Made by a program: the position numbers and the translations under genes | Shown: positions 27,080 through 35,212 of the stretch, one piece after another | Position numbering within the stretch: the first letter of the stretch is position 1 | How the letters are laid out: every line of letters begins with the position of its first letter | Notes under the pieces: model-generated | What the model was told of the DNA's origin: nothing | Database searches by the model: none | Seen by the model: the letters and a program-made list of their open reading frames with translations, nothing else | Assembly: GCA_003978465.1 (NCBI GenBank) | Contig: QNZS01000014.1 | Span: forward strand, 1 to 35,788 | Origin: Sulfurimonas sp. | Lineage (GTDB): Bacteria; Campylobacterota; Campylobacteria; Campylobacterales; Sulfurimonadaceae | Direction of reading: 5' to 3' | DNA length: 35,788 nt

Positions 27080-27697
27080 ATGATGGATTTTTTATTTAAT
27101 ACAAATGTTCAATTTTTTATTGCTGCTTATTTAGTTGGTGGTATTCCCTTTGGTTTACTTTTAGCAAAAAGGTTTGCTGGTGTAAATATTAAAACGAGTG
27201 GCAGTGGTAGTATAGGTGCAACAAATGTCTTAAGAGTTGTAAAAGAGAAAAATCCCTCTCTCGCAAAAAAACTTGGTATTGCAACACTAGCACTAGATGC
27301 ACTTAAGGGTGTAATAGTTTTGTTAATAGCCTCCATTATGGGTATGAGTGAGTCAACACTATGGGCTATAGGTGTTTTAGCAGTAGTTGGACACTGTTTT
27401 TCTCCTTATCTAGGACTAGAAGGTGGTAAGGGTATAGCGACTGGTATGGGTGTTATGATGTTTATGTTACCACAGGAGACACTAATCGCACTAGTTGTCT
27501 GGGGTGTTTTAGCCAAAACTATCAAAATCTCTTCAGTATCTTCACTTACCGGTGTTTTAGTATTATTAATAGCAAGCTTTTTTATCCATCCTGATATGGC
27601 ACATGCACCAGTAGTTTTTATAGTTTTTATACTATATTACAAGCATATTCCAAACATCATTCGTCTTTTTAGTGGTCAAGAAAAAGCCGTAGTCTAA
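27080..27697 (+). CDS. plsY: Acyl-phosphate glycerol-3-phosphate acyltransferase PlsY
   Basis: PlsY is the inner-membrane enzyme that starts phospholipid synthesis by acylating glycerol 3-phosphate. The 205-aa protein has about five membrane spans and the three family motifs: YLVGGIPFGLLLAK near the start, GSGSIGATNVLR near 40-51, and GHCFSPYLGLEGGKGIATGMG near 112-132. Two ATGs lie in tandem (27080 and 27083), and either could serve as the start. The stop of plsY shares one base with the folB start (TAATG). Confidence 0.96.
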   Translation: MMDFLFNTNVQFFIAAYLVGGIPFGLLLAKRFAGVNIKTSGSGSIGATNVLRVVKEKNPSLAKKLGIATLALDALKGVIVLLIASIMGMSESTLWAIGVLAVVGHCFSPYLGLEGGKGIATGMGVMMFMLPQETLIALVVWGVLAKTIKISSVSSLTGVLVLLIASFFIHPDMAHAPVVFIVFILYYKHIPNIIRLFSGQEKAVV

Positions 27698-28026
27698 TGA
27701 AAGTACATATCCAAGATTTAAGATTTCAAACGATTATTGGAATCCTAGATTTTGAGCGAATCACACCCCAAGAAGTTATTATTAACCTTGAATTAGAATA
27801 TAATTATGAAAATGAGTTTATCAACTATGCTGATGTAAGTGCACTGATAAAAAGTAGTATCCTTACCCAAGAGTTTTTACTAATAGAAGATGCCCTTCTT
27901 TATTTACAAGTTTCTCTCAAAAAAGAATTCCAAGAAATAAACACTCTGACCCTAAAAATTACTAAACCCTCAATTCTTCCCGATTGCAAGGTGAGTGTAA
28001 GTCTATTTAAAGATTTCAATTCTTAA
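27697..28026 (+). CDS. folB: Dihydroneopterin aldolase-like protein FolB
   Basis: FolB cleaves dihydroneopterin to 6-hydroxymethyl-dihydropterin, the substrate of the FolK at 7120. The 109-aa protein begins MKVHIQDLRFQTIIGILDFER, matching the family's L-x-Y-x-G-x-E pattern with a diverged motif (FQTIIGILDFER). YADVSALIKSS and EFLLIEDALLYL follow, with a terminal LTLKITKPSILPDCKVSVSL strand. It is slightly shorter than usual. FolB next to CosR matches Campylobacter. The start overlaps plsY by one base. Confidence 0.85.
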   Translation: MKVHIQDLRFQTIIGILDFERITPQEVIINLELEYNYENEFINYADVSALIKSSILTQEFLLIEDALLYLQVSLKKEFQEINTLTLKITKPSILPDCKVSVSLFKDFNS

Positions 28027-28088
28027 TCCAAACTTCATTTTTTTTTAAAGAAAATTGAAAAAAACTTTAAGGTTAGCTAAAACTACGC

Positions 28089-28094
28089 TATAAT
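28089..28094 (+). promoter_or_regulatory. -10 box of the CosR-like gene
   Basis: TATAAT in the 101-base gap after folB, 34 bases before the ATG. A TTTAAG lies 17 bases upstream as a weak -35. T and A runs upstream fit Campylobacterota promoters. The ribosome site is AGGAA at 28116-28120. Confidence 0.5.
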
Positions 28095-28127
28095 TTCGCC
28101 AAAATATTTACATACAGGAAATTATTA

Positions 28128-28802
28128 ATGCGCATTCTTATCATTGAAGATGAAGTTACATTAAACAAAATGCTAGCAGAGGGACTTAAAGAATATGGTT
28201 ACCAAAGCGATGTAGTTGAAACACTTAAAGATGGCGAGTACTACCTAGACATTCGTAACTATGATTTAGTTCTAATGGACTGGATGTTACCTGACGGTAA
28301 TTCAATTGATATCATTGGTGATATCAAGTCAAACACTCCTAAAACAGCAGTAGTTGTAATCTCAGCAAGGGATGACAATGAAAGTGAAATCGAAGCACTT
28401 CGTGCTGGTGCTGATGACTATATCAGAAAACCTTTTGATTTTGATGTTCTTATTGCTCGTATTGAAGCTAGACTACGTTTTGGTGGATCTAACATCATCG
28501 AAATCGAAGACTTAATTATCAATCCAGAAGAAGAAAAAATCACTTATAAAGAGAAAGAGATAGAACTTAAAGGAAAACCTTTTGAAGTACTTACTCACTT
28601 AGCTCGTCACCGTGATCAGATTGTTTCTAAAGAACAACTTCTTGATGCTATTTGGGAAGAGCCAGAACTCGTTACTCCAAATGTAATTGAAGTTGCAATT
28701 AACCAGATTAGACAAAAGATGGACAAACCATTACAAATCACAACTATCGAGACTGTACGTCGCCGTGGTTATAGATTTTGTTTCCCTAAAGAGCTCTCTT
28801 AA
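28128..28802 (+). CDS. cosR: CosR/HsrA-like OmpR-family response regulator
   Basis: The 224-aa product closely matches, from memory, Campylobacter CosR and Helicobacter HsrA (HP1043), essential regulators of oxidative-stress and housekeeping genes. The receiver domain (1-115) keeps the acidic pair Glu7/Asp8, Asp51 at the phosphorylation position, Ser79 and Lys101. The winged-helix domain (about 125-222) has GKPFEVLTHLARHRDQIVSK and ends in VRRRGYRFCFP. HsrA is known as an atypical orphan regulator, but here a histidine kinase gene follows after 61 bases. CosR naming is by resemblance and neighbour order (folB before, ferredoxin and ppx after). Confidence 0.88.
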   Translation: MRILIIEDEVTLNKMLAEGLKEYGYQSDVVETLKDGEYYLDIRNYDLVLMDWMLPDGNSIDIIGDIKSNTPKTAVVVISARDDNESEIEALRAGADDYIRKPFDFDVLIARIEARLRFGGSNIIEIEDLIINPEEEKITYKEKEIELKGKPFEVLTHLARHRDQIVSKEQLLDAIWEEPELVTPNVIEVAINQIRQKMDKPLQITTIETVRRRGYRFCFPKELS

Positions 28803-28833
28803 GCCTTCTTTTTTAAAACTTTAATGATATAAT

Positions 28834-28854
28834 CTCAAATCTATAATATTTGAG
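28834..28854. promoter_or_regulatory. Perfect 7-bp inverted repeat before the kinase gene
   Basis: CTCAAAT and ATTTGAG flank the 7-base loop CTATAAT, which contains a -10-like TATAAT (28842-28847). Another TATAAT lies at 28828-28833. The right arm overlaps the GAGG ribosome site of the kinase gene (ATG at 28864). It could be an operator or a translation-blocking hairpin; it has no T tail suited to a terminator. Confidence 0.4.
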
Positions 28855-28863
28855 GTTGTACTC

Positions 28864-30165
28864 ATGTTCAGTAAACACAGTATTCGTCAAGATTTTTTGA
28901 TTCAAATCATCATATCTACTCTCACTCTAATTTTTACTTTTTCATTCATGTTATACTTTCTTATTGAAAAGTCTATTTATGATGAAAAACATGAAGAATT
29001 ACTAAGGTATGCTCAAAATATTTCTAACCACCAATCACTCTTTTATGAAGATGAAAATTTCAGTGAAAACTTTTTCTCTCTTAATATTGAAATAATTTAT
29101 CTAAAAAATAAAGATATTAATACCTCTGAATATGAACAAATACTAAGAAAACATACCTACCTTACGCTAATCTACCCTTTTGATCTCGAAAACAATGCCT
29201 ATCTCAAAATCACAAAAGATATCTCAAGCACTAAAAATCTTTTAAGCAGAATACTTAAATATATAGTTTTGATCAATATCGTTGGTTTTTTACTTGTTAT
29301 CCTCTATTCTATTACACTCTCAAACATACTTATAAGACCTATAAAACAACTGAGTGCAAAACTATCAAATATGAATGAGCACCTTTTAAAACCTATTGAT
29401 ACAACTTCTCTTCCTAAAGAGTTTGAACCATTAGGAGAAATATTAAATCACCTGATTGCTCGTATACAAAATTTTGTAAAATATCAAAAAGAGCTTTTTA
29501 TTGGTACTGCGCATGAGTTAAAAACACCCCTCGCTGTTATAAAACTCAAAAACCAAGTGACCCTTATAAAACAACGTCCTTCCAAAGAATATATAGAAGC
29601 ATTAAAAACTACAAACAAAAGTGTTGATGAGATGAATATAATTGTCTCAAATATCTTAAACATTGGACGACAAGAAGGTGCACAGCTGGAGAAACCTATC
29701 CAGGTAGACATTATCTCTATCTTAAAACAAAAAGCGAATGACTTTAAGCTACTTGCTTCAAATGAAGGCAAAGAGTTAAAGATGAGTTTTCTGCCAAATG
29801 CTTTTATGGCGACACTACAAGTAAGCCTATTAAAACAAATTATTCAAAACTTTTTACAAAATGCTTTAAAATTCACAGAAAAAAACAAAATAGTAATTCT
29901 AAAAAGTTCTCAAGATGATTATGGACTACTTATTCAAGTTATAGATGAGGGATGTGGGATTGATAATAGTGTTGATCTATTTGCACCTTTTGTTAGGCAA
30001 GGTAATAAACAGGGTGCTGGTTTAGGTCTTTTTCTTGCAAAAAGTGCTGCAGATGCACTGGGAGCCAAAATTACAATAAAAAATAGAGATGATGGAATTG
30101 ATGGGACGATTGCCTCTTTACAGCTAAGTTCTAAGTTGTCTTGTACACTTCCTAAGTATAAATGA
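28864..30165 (+). CDS. Membrane sensor histidine kinase
   Basis: The 433-aa protein has two membrane spans (about 11-34 and 132-154) enclosing a periplasmic sensor of about 95 residues with no domain I can name. A HAMP-like linker (155-205) and the dimerisation helix with phospho-accepting His217 in GTAHELKTPLAVIK follow. The ATPase domain has an N box (QIIQNFLQNALKF), DEGCGIDN and GAGLGLFLAK. It lies 61 bases after the CosR-like regulator on the same strand and is the natural candidate partner. The gene has a GAGG ribosome site partly within an inverted repeat. Confidence 0.93.
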   Translation: MFSKHSIRQDFLIQIIISTLTLIFTFSFMLYFLIEKSIYDEKHEELLRYAQNISNHQSLFYEDENFSENFFSLNIEIIYLKNKDINTSEYEQILRKHTYLTLIYPFDLENNAYLKITKDISSTKNLLSRILKYIVLINIVGFLLVILYSITLSNILIRPIKQLSAKLSNMNEHLLKPIDTTSLPKEFEPLGEILNHLIARIQNFVKYQKELFIGTAHELKTPLAVIKLKNQVTLIKQRPSKEYIEALKTTNKSVDEMNIIVSNILNIGRQEGAQLEKPIQVDIISILKQKANDFKLLASNEGKELKMSFLPNAFMATLQVSLLKQIIQNFLQNALKFTEKNKIVILKSSQDDYGLLIQVIDEGCGIDNSVDLFAPFVRQGNKQGAGLGLFLAKSAADALGAKITIKNRDDGIDGTIASLQLSSKLSCTLPKYK

Positions 30166-30244
30166 AGTATTTAAAACTTACTGAAGCATAATTTAGTTAT
30201 AAATCGACATATAAATAAATAACTATAAAATATAAGGTTTTACA

Positions 30245-30496
30245 ATGGCTCTATTAATTAATGACGAATGTATAGCATGCGATGCTTGTCGAGAAGAATG
30301 TCCTACGATGGCTATCGAAGAGGGAGACCCTATTTACTATGTAGATCCTGATCGTTGTACAGAATGTGTTGGTGTTTATGATGAACCTGCTTGTATCTCT
30401 GTATGTCCTGTTGACTGTTTTGTACCAGATAAAGATAATGTAGAATCTATTGCAGAACTTCTGTTTAAAGCGAAACACTTAGAACTAGAAGAGTAA
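30245..30496 (+). CDS. fdxB: 2[4Fe-4S] ferredoxin (YfhL-like)
   Basis: This 83-aa electron carrier has two cluster motifs: CIACDACREECP near residues 9-20, and CTECVGVYDEPACISVCPVDC near 38-58 with the loop insertion typical of Allochromatium-type ferredoxins. Such proteins have very low potential and serve electron-donor roles that are not fixed by sequence. The ribosome site is AAGG, 7-8 bases before the ATG. A TATAAA at 30198-30203 is a weak candidate -10. A ferredoxin beside cosR and ppx matches Campylobacter as I recall it; the fdxB name follows that usage. Confidence 0.9.
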   Translation: MALLINDECIACDACREECPTMAIEEGDPIYYVDPDRCTECVGVYDEPACISVCPVDCFVPDKDNVESIAELLFKAKHLELEE

Positions 30497-30499
30497 GTT

Positions 30500-31972
30500 T
30501 TGGCCAAAAGAGTTGCTGTTATTGACATAGGTTCTAATTCTATTAGAATGGCTGTTTATGAGAGAACTTCTCGTTATGCCTTTCATCTCTTATTTGAAGA
30601 AAAAAGTAAAGTTCGAATATCTGAAAATGCATACAAGTTTGAGGGTAAGCTTCAAGCCCTACCAATGCAACGCACTTTTGATGCCCTACATGATTTGATA
30701 AAAATCACTCAATCTTTTAAAACAAGAAAACTTCTCTGTGTTGCAACTTCTGCACTACGTGATGCTCCAAATGCGAAAGAATTTCTAAAAAAAGTAAAAG
30801 ATAAACTCGGCTGTAATATTAAAATTATTAGCGGAGAAAAAGAAGCTTACTTAGGTGCTCTCTCCTGTTCAGCCCTACTTCCAAAACAAACGAATGCTTT
30901 GAGTATTGATATTGGTGGTGGCTCAACAGAGTTTAGCTCAATCGACGATACAACAGTTAGTGGTACTATATCATTAGACTTAGGTACTATACGTCTTAAA
31001 GAGCTTTATTTTGACTCAGGTGACATAGATGGTGCTATTAAGTATATAGACAAAGAACTCCAAAAACTTCCAAGCACAGCATATAAAACTCTTATAGGAA
31101 TTGGTGGTACTTTTAGAGCACTCTCAAGTGCTATTATGAAGCAAGAGTCCTATCAGCTAAGCAAAGCACATGCATATAGTTACTCCTGCGATACACTCGC
31201 TGCCTTTACTAATGAGATACTAGCAACTAAAACGGATTCCCAACTTAGGGCTCTTCACATCAAATCTAACCGCTATGATGTGATAAAACCCGGGACACTT
31301 ATTATCCAACGTCTACTTAAAAAAATAGCATTTAAAAAAATTGTTACAAGTGGAGTGGGGCTTAGAGAAGGTGTCTTTTTAGCAGACTTACTTAGAAACT
31401 CCCAACATAAATTTCCACATAACTATAACTGTTCTGTAAAGTATCTTCTTGACACACATGTCTGTGATACTACCTTTTCAACACAACTTAGTTTTTTAAG
31501 TAAAAAACTATTTGACCTGAGTGCTGAGTACTTTGGGATAAATACAAAGTATAGATATGAGTTGGCACTTGGGGCCAAGCTTTACCCTATAGGAAGTAGT
31601 ATCCACTTTTACTCTCAAAATAAACATGCTTACTATCTTATACAGAATGCTCTAGAGTATGGGTTTACACACGAGAGCAATACACTTATAGCAACACTTT
31701 GTAAATATGCTAATGATAAACTGCCGGCTAAAAGTCATTTACAAAAATATAGTGATTTATTACCAGACGAAGAGACTACAAAAGTCTTAACTTATTTACT
31801 CTCACTAAGTATTATTTTACTGAGTCATAGACCTAAAAATATCGACTTCTCATTAAGTTTTGAAGGTAATACTTTAAAAGTATCAAGTAAAAAGGACCTC
31901 TATCTTGCACAAGATAATCTAAAAAAGCTAAAACCTTTAGAAAAGAAATTTAAGATTATTTTTAACTCTTAA
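30500..31972 (+). CDS. Exopolyphosphatase / guanosine pentaphosphate phosphatase family protein
   Basis: This 490-aa Ppx/GppA protein is predicted to hydrolyse polyphosphate or pppGpp. The sugar-kinase/actin fold motifs are clear: IDIGSNSIRM near residues 8-17, ATSALRDAPN, GEKEAYLGA, and DIGGGSTEFS near 137-146. A C-terminal HD-like helical region (about 330-440) is present but diverged. The start is TTG at 30500, three bases after the ferredoxin stop; the next ATG falls inside the conserved phosphate-binding motif, so TTG is required. Which of the two activities dominates cannot be told. The last 4 bases overlap the end of bamA tail to tail. Confidence 0.9.
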   Translation: MAKRVAVIDIGSNSIRMAVYERTSRYAFHLLFEEKSKVRISENAYKFEGKLQALPMQRTFDALHDLIKITQSFKTRKLLCVATSALRDAPNAKEFLKKVKDKLGCNIKIISGEKEAYLGALSCSALLPKQTNALSIDIGGGSTEFSSIDDTTVSGTISLDLGTIRLKELYFDSGDIDGAIKYIDKELQKLPSTAYKTLIGIGGTFRALSSAIMKQESYQLSKAHAYSYSCDTLAAFTNEILATKTDSQLRALHIKSNRYDVIKPGTLIIQRLLKKIAFKKIVTSGVGLREGVFLADLLRNSQHKFPHNYNCSVKYLLDTHVCDTTFSTQLSFLSKKLFDLSAEYFGINTKYRYELALGAKLYPIGSSIHFYSQNKHAYYLIQNALEYGFTHESNTLIATLCKYANDKLPAKSHLQKYSDLLPDEETTKVLTYLLSLSIILLSHRPKNIDFSLSFEGNTLKVSSKKDLYLAQDNLKKLKPLEKKFKIIFNS

Positions 31973-34221
31973 AATCTCTGTCCCATTGTAAAGTCAAAGC
32001 TTGATACCATATCCTCTCGTCCAGCAATATTACCATCATTAACATTTAATGCTGAAGAGAACATAAGCTGAACTGGTCCAACAGGAGAGAACCACTCTAG
32101 TCCTGCTCCATAACCACCACGAGAGATATCTGTAATCGAGTCATCCCCAATAAATCCCCAGTCCACAAAGAATACTACACGCATTTTTGCCTTAGGAATA
32201 AGTGGGATACTCATTTCTAAAGAGTTCGAAAATGTTTTTTCACCACCAACTAGTCTTACAGTACCACTATCATCAATCATTGTAGGAGATAAAGAAAATG
32301 ACTGATACCCTCTAACACTACCTATACCACCCAGGTAGAATTTCTCTGCTAAAGGAATATTACCATTATCTATTAAAATATTGAGTCTTGCTTTATATCT
32401 AAAGATGGCATCAAAGCCGATATACTCTTCTAGTCCTATATACTTTCCAAAGTTAGTTCTAGACTTGATATAGTTGGCCTCAGCACCGAGTCCAGTTTTC
32501 TCAAAACTCTGTGAAAGGTTAAATCCATGACGAGGCAGGTAAAAGTCATCAGTATTATCCCATTTAGCACTAATAGTAATACCACTTTTTGTATAATTTA
32601 CAAAGTAAAAAGTATCTATAATATTTAAATCAATAGTATCCTCAAATGTATATGCATTACTCGAGAAACCATAACCTAAGTACCCTGTCATATAACGAGA
32701 GAATCTATGCCCTGCACCTATAGAGATACCACTTGAAGCTACTGAATAGTCATTGTAATCAAAGGCAGAAGTATAGATTGAAAAGTTTCCACTAAAGTCA
32801 CTATCATTAAGTTTATTATTTGAAACATTAAACGAAAAAGACTCTGTAGTTTGTGATTTTTCAACTTTTAGACCCATATTAATTCCAGAACCCCAAATAT
32901 TTCTATCATTGATACCTACACTTAATAACATACCACCAAAAGACCCATACCCAGCACCCACTTGTACATTACCAGTTGGTGCTTCCTTGAGTTTTACCAC
33001 TAAGTCCATAGTTTTGTTATTCACACGTTTTTCTTCTATAGTTGTACCTTCAAAATAGCCTAAACGCCCTAAAGAGTTACGAGAATCTTTTAAGTCAGTT
33101 AAAGAGTATAGATCACCCGGGCCAAGATAGAGTTCACGTCGAATAATTCTATCGAGTGTTCTTGTATTTCCCGAGATCACTACGTTTCTTATTCGAACCC
33201 TATCACCTGGTGTTATTTTAAAAACGACTTCTACTGTTTTATCTTTTTTATTTTTCTTTAAATCTGGAACAACCTGAACATAAGCATAACTTCTATCTGC
33301 AACAAGAATTTTAATTTTTTCTGCATCTTCACGAAAAGCCTTAATATTAAAGACTTCGCCTTCTTTCAGTGAGATAATACTTCTAAGGAGTACCTCATCT
33401 ACAACTTCTTGAGATTGTGCTAATGTCACTTTACTAATAGTATATACTTCACCTTCTTTTATTTGATAACTCATATCTGCTGTATAGTGGTTGAAGTTTA
33501 CACGAACAAATGGTTTATTTATTTTTGCATCTAAGTAACCTTGCTGCATATACAGGTCTTGAATTCTAAGGTTATCATAGACTAAATCAGCTAAACTCAT
33601 TTTTCCATCATTTTGACCCCAGAACCAACTCATAAATTCCTGTTCTTTATTTACGACTACTGAGTCAAATGTATCAGAATCTAAACTGTCAACACCACTA
33701 TATTCTAGTTTCTTGATTATAATCTCTTCACCCTCATTTACAACAAAGGTCACTTTGATACTTCCATTTTCTAGGTACTCTGTTTTTACCTCTACAACAG
33801 AGTCAAGTTTACCTTCTTGGGAGATCGCTTCAATTATACGTTTTTTAGCATCATGGAGTAGTTTTTCATCATAAAGAGAACCTTTTTTAATCTGAACAAC
33901 TGCATCTTGAATCTCTTCATCATTATCTTTCCAGCCTTCTAGTTCAATCTGTGAAATAATCGCTTTTTCTTTAAAGAAAAATGTAAGATCTCCGCCATTT
34001 AGTTCAACCAAGATATCATTAAAATAACCTTGTTTAAAATACTTTTTGATAGCATCATCTACCATTTTTATATTTATCTCATCACCTTTTTCAAATGCTA
34101 GCATACGAAGAGCAACAGGCTCAGATATATGAACCATCCCTTCAAATTTAATAGAGTCGAGTGTTTGTGCAAAAAGGTTTAATGTAAAAAGTAATAACAA
34201 GAGCGGTAAAAATATCTTCAT
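31969..34221 (-). CDS. bamA: Outer membrane protein assembly factor BamA
   Basis: BamA is the Omp85-family core of the beta-barrel assembly machine in the outer membrane. I place the start at the ATG at 34221, giving 750 aa that begin with a signal peptide (MKIFLPLLLLLFTLNLFAQ, cleavage near residue 19). A longer frame starting from GTG at 34287 would bury that signal. Five POTRA domains fill about residues 20-400, and the 16-strand barrel follows. The barrel has the VRGY-type lid motif (GSVRGYQSF) and a C-terminal aromatic residue (GQRF). A 27-bp palindrome lies 31 bases upstream of the ATG. It is divergent from tyrA and convergent with ppx. Confidence 0.95.
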   Translation of the reverse strand: MKIFLPLLLLLFTLNLFAQTLDSIKFEGMVHISEPVALRMLAFEKGDEINIKMVDDAIKKYFKQGYFNDILVELNGGDLTFFFKEKAIISQIELEGWKDNDEEIQDAVVQIKKGSLYDEKLLHDAKKRIIEAISQEGKLDSVVEVKTEYLENGSIKVTFVVNEGEEIIIKKLEYSGVDSLDSDTFDSVVVNKEQEFMSWFWGQNDGKMSLADLVYDNLRIQDLYMQQGYLDAKINKPFVRVNFNHYTADMSYQIKEGEVYTISKVTLAQSQEVVDEVLLRSIISLKEGEVFNIKAFREDAEKIKILVADRSYAYVQVVPDLKKNKKDKTVEVVFKITPGDRVRIRNVVISGNTRTLDRIIRRELYLGPGDLYSLTDLKDSRNSLGRLGYFEGTTIEEKRVNNKTMDLVVKLKEAPTGNVQVGAGYGSFGGMLLSVGINDRNIWGSGINMGLKVEKSQTTESFSFNVSNNKLNDSDFSGNFSIYTSAFDYNDYSVASSGISIGAGHRFSRYMTGYLGYGFSSNAYTFEDTIDLNIIDTFYFVNYTKSGITISAKWDNTDDFYLPRHGFNLSQSFEKTGLGAEANYIKSRTNFGKYIGLEEYIGFDAIFRYKARLNILIDNGNIPLAEKFYLGGIGSVRGYQSFSLSPTMIDDSGTVRLVGGEKTFSNSLEMSIPLIPKAKMRVVFFVDWGFIGDDSITDISRGGYGAGLEWFSPVGPVQLMFSSALNVNDGNIAGREDMVSSFDFTMGQRF

Positions 34222-34251
34222 CAAAGTTCCATCGTTTAAATTAGAAGTGAT

Positions 34252-34278
34252 TTTACCCTTAATGTGATTAAGGGTAAA
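34252..34278. promoter_or_regulatory. Perfect 27-bp inverted repeat upstream of bamA
   Basis: Arms TTTACCCTTAAT (34252-34263) and ATTAAGGGTAAA (34267-34278) are perfectly complementary over 12 bases around a 3-base centre. It lies between a possible bamA -10 (TATTAT, 34292-34297, minus) and the bamA ATG, so it would be near the 5' end of the transcript. It has no T tail. It is either an operator or an RNA hairpin in the leader. Confidence 0.65.
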
Positions 34279-34331
34279 TAAATACACCCTAATAATATTT
34301 TGTTATATTGTTATATTTAAATTAAAATGTG

Positions 34332-34337
34332 TATAAT
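34332..34337 (+). promoter_or_regulatory. -10 box of tyrA
   Basis: TATAAT inside GTGTATAATC, 28 bases before the chosen tyrA ATG. The same string precedes mqnX. No -35 consensus is seen. Confidence 0.55.
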
Positions 34338-34364
34338 CTGATAAATAAAAATAAAAGATTAAAT

Positions 34365-35195
34365 ATGAAAATAGCGATAATTGGACTTGGACTGATGGGT
34401 GGCTCTCTTGCCATGAGTCTCAAACAAAAAAAGTATGTAACAGATATTGTCGGGTATGATCATAATGAAGAGCATACAGCACAAGCTATGAAGTTAGGAC
34501 TTGTCAACAGTATCGCAAGTTTTACTGAAGTTAAAAAATGTGATGTTATCTTTTTAGCTATTCCTGTTGATGGTTTAATAGCAACACTCCATGACTTAAC
34601 TGATGTAAGCCCTGAGACAACGATCATTGACCTGGGAAGCACTAAAGAGAAAATTGTGCAGAGTGTTCCAGCTATAATTCGTAAAAATTTTGTTGCAGCA
34701 CACCCAATGACTGGTACTGAAAACTTTGGTCCGCTAGCGGCAGTTGAGGGCCTCTATGAGAATAAGGTTGTAGTTCTTTGTGACTTAGAAGATAGTGGAA
34801 AATATCAAGCAGATACTGCAAAAATGATTTTTTCATCTCTAAACATGAGACAAACTTTTATGTGTGCGGATGAACATGATAGGCATGCTGCATTTATCTC
34901 ACATATGCCGCATGCTGTTTCATATGCTATAGCAAACACAGTAATGCGTCAAGAAAATAAACATAACATTTTAGCACTTGCAGCCGGTGGGTATCGTTCT
35001 ATGAGTCGTTTAGCAAAAAGTTCGCCTTATATGTGGGAAGATATCTTTAGACAAAATAAAACTAACCTATTAGAGTCAATAACGATTTTTCAAGATGAGT
35101 TAGCACACCTAAAATTAGCTATAGAGAGTGATGACTGGGACAAAGTACATCAAGAAATGCTTGATGCTAACAAGTTACACGATATTTTAGACTAA
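34365..35195 (+). CDS. tyrA: Prephenate dehydrogenase TyrA
   Basis: TyrA oxidatively decarboxylates prephenate to 4-hydroxyphenylpyruvate for tyrosine synthesis. I choose the ATG at 34365 (276 aa), so the product opens with the NAD-binding MKIAIIGLGLMGGSLA. An upstream GTG at 34329 overlaps the promoter. Conserved segments include DLGSTKEKIV, AAHPMTGTENFGP near 103-115, and HDRHAAFISHMPHAVSYAIA with catalytic and substrate-binding histidines. No chorismate mutase domain is fused. Together with aroQ the window holds two aromatic amino acid steps. The coding end forms half of a terminator hairpin. Confidence 0.95.
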   Translation: MKIAIIGLGLMGGSLAMSLKQKKYVTDIVGYDHNEEHTAQAMKLGLVNSIASFTEVKKCDVIFLAIPVDGLIATLHDLTDVSPETTIIDLGSTKEKIVQSVPAIIRKNFVAAHPMTGTENFGPLAAVEGLYENKVVVLCDLEDSGKYQADTAKMIFSSLNMRQTFMCADEHDRHAAFISHMPHAVSYAIANTVMRQENKHNILALAAGGYRSMSRLAKSSPYMWEDIFRQNKTNLLESITIFQDELAHLKLAIESDDWDKVHQEMLDANKLHDILD

Positions 35196-35212
35196 GAAAT
35201 ATCGTACTTTTT
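35179..35212 (+). terminator. Rho-independent terminator overlapping the tyrA stop codon
   Basis: Arms ACGATATTT (35179-35187) and AAATATCGT (35197-35205) form a perfect 9-bp stem with a 9-base loop containing the TAA stop. A five-T run follows at 35208-35212. The last codons of tyrA make the left arm. Confidence 0.65.

Noticed and set aside
28027..28060. T run after folB as a terminator
   Set aside because: No stem precedes the nine-T run at about 28038-28046, so it does not look like a rho-independent terminator.
34222..34287. Longer bamA start at GTG 34287
   Set aside because: It would place 22 residues before a textbook signal peptide, and its codons run through the palindrome.
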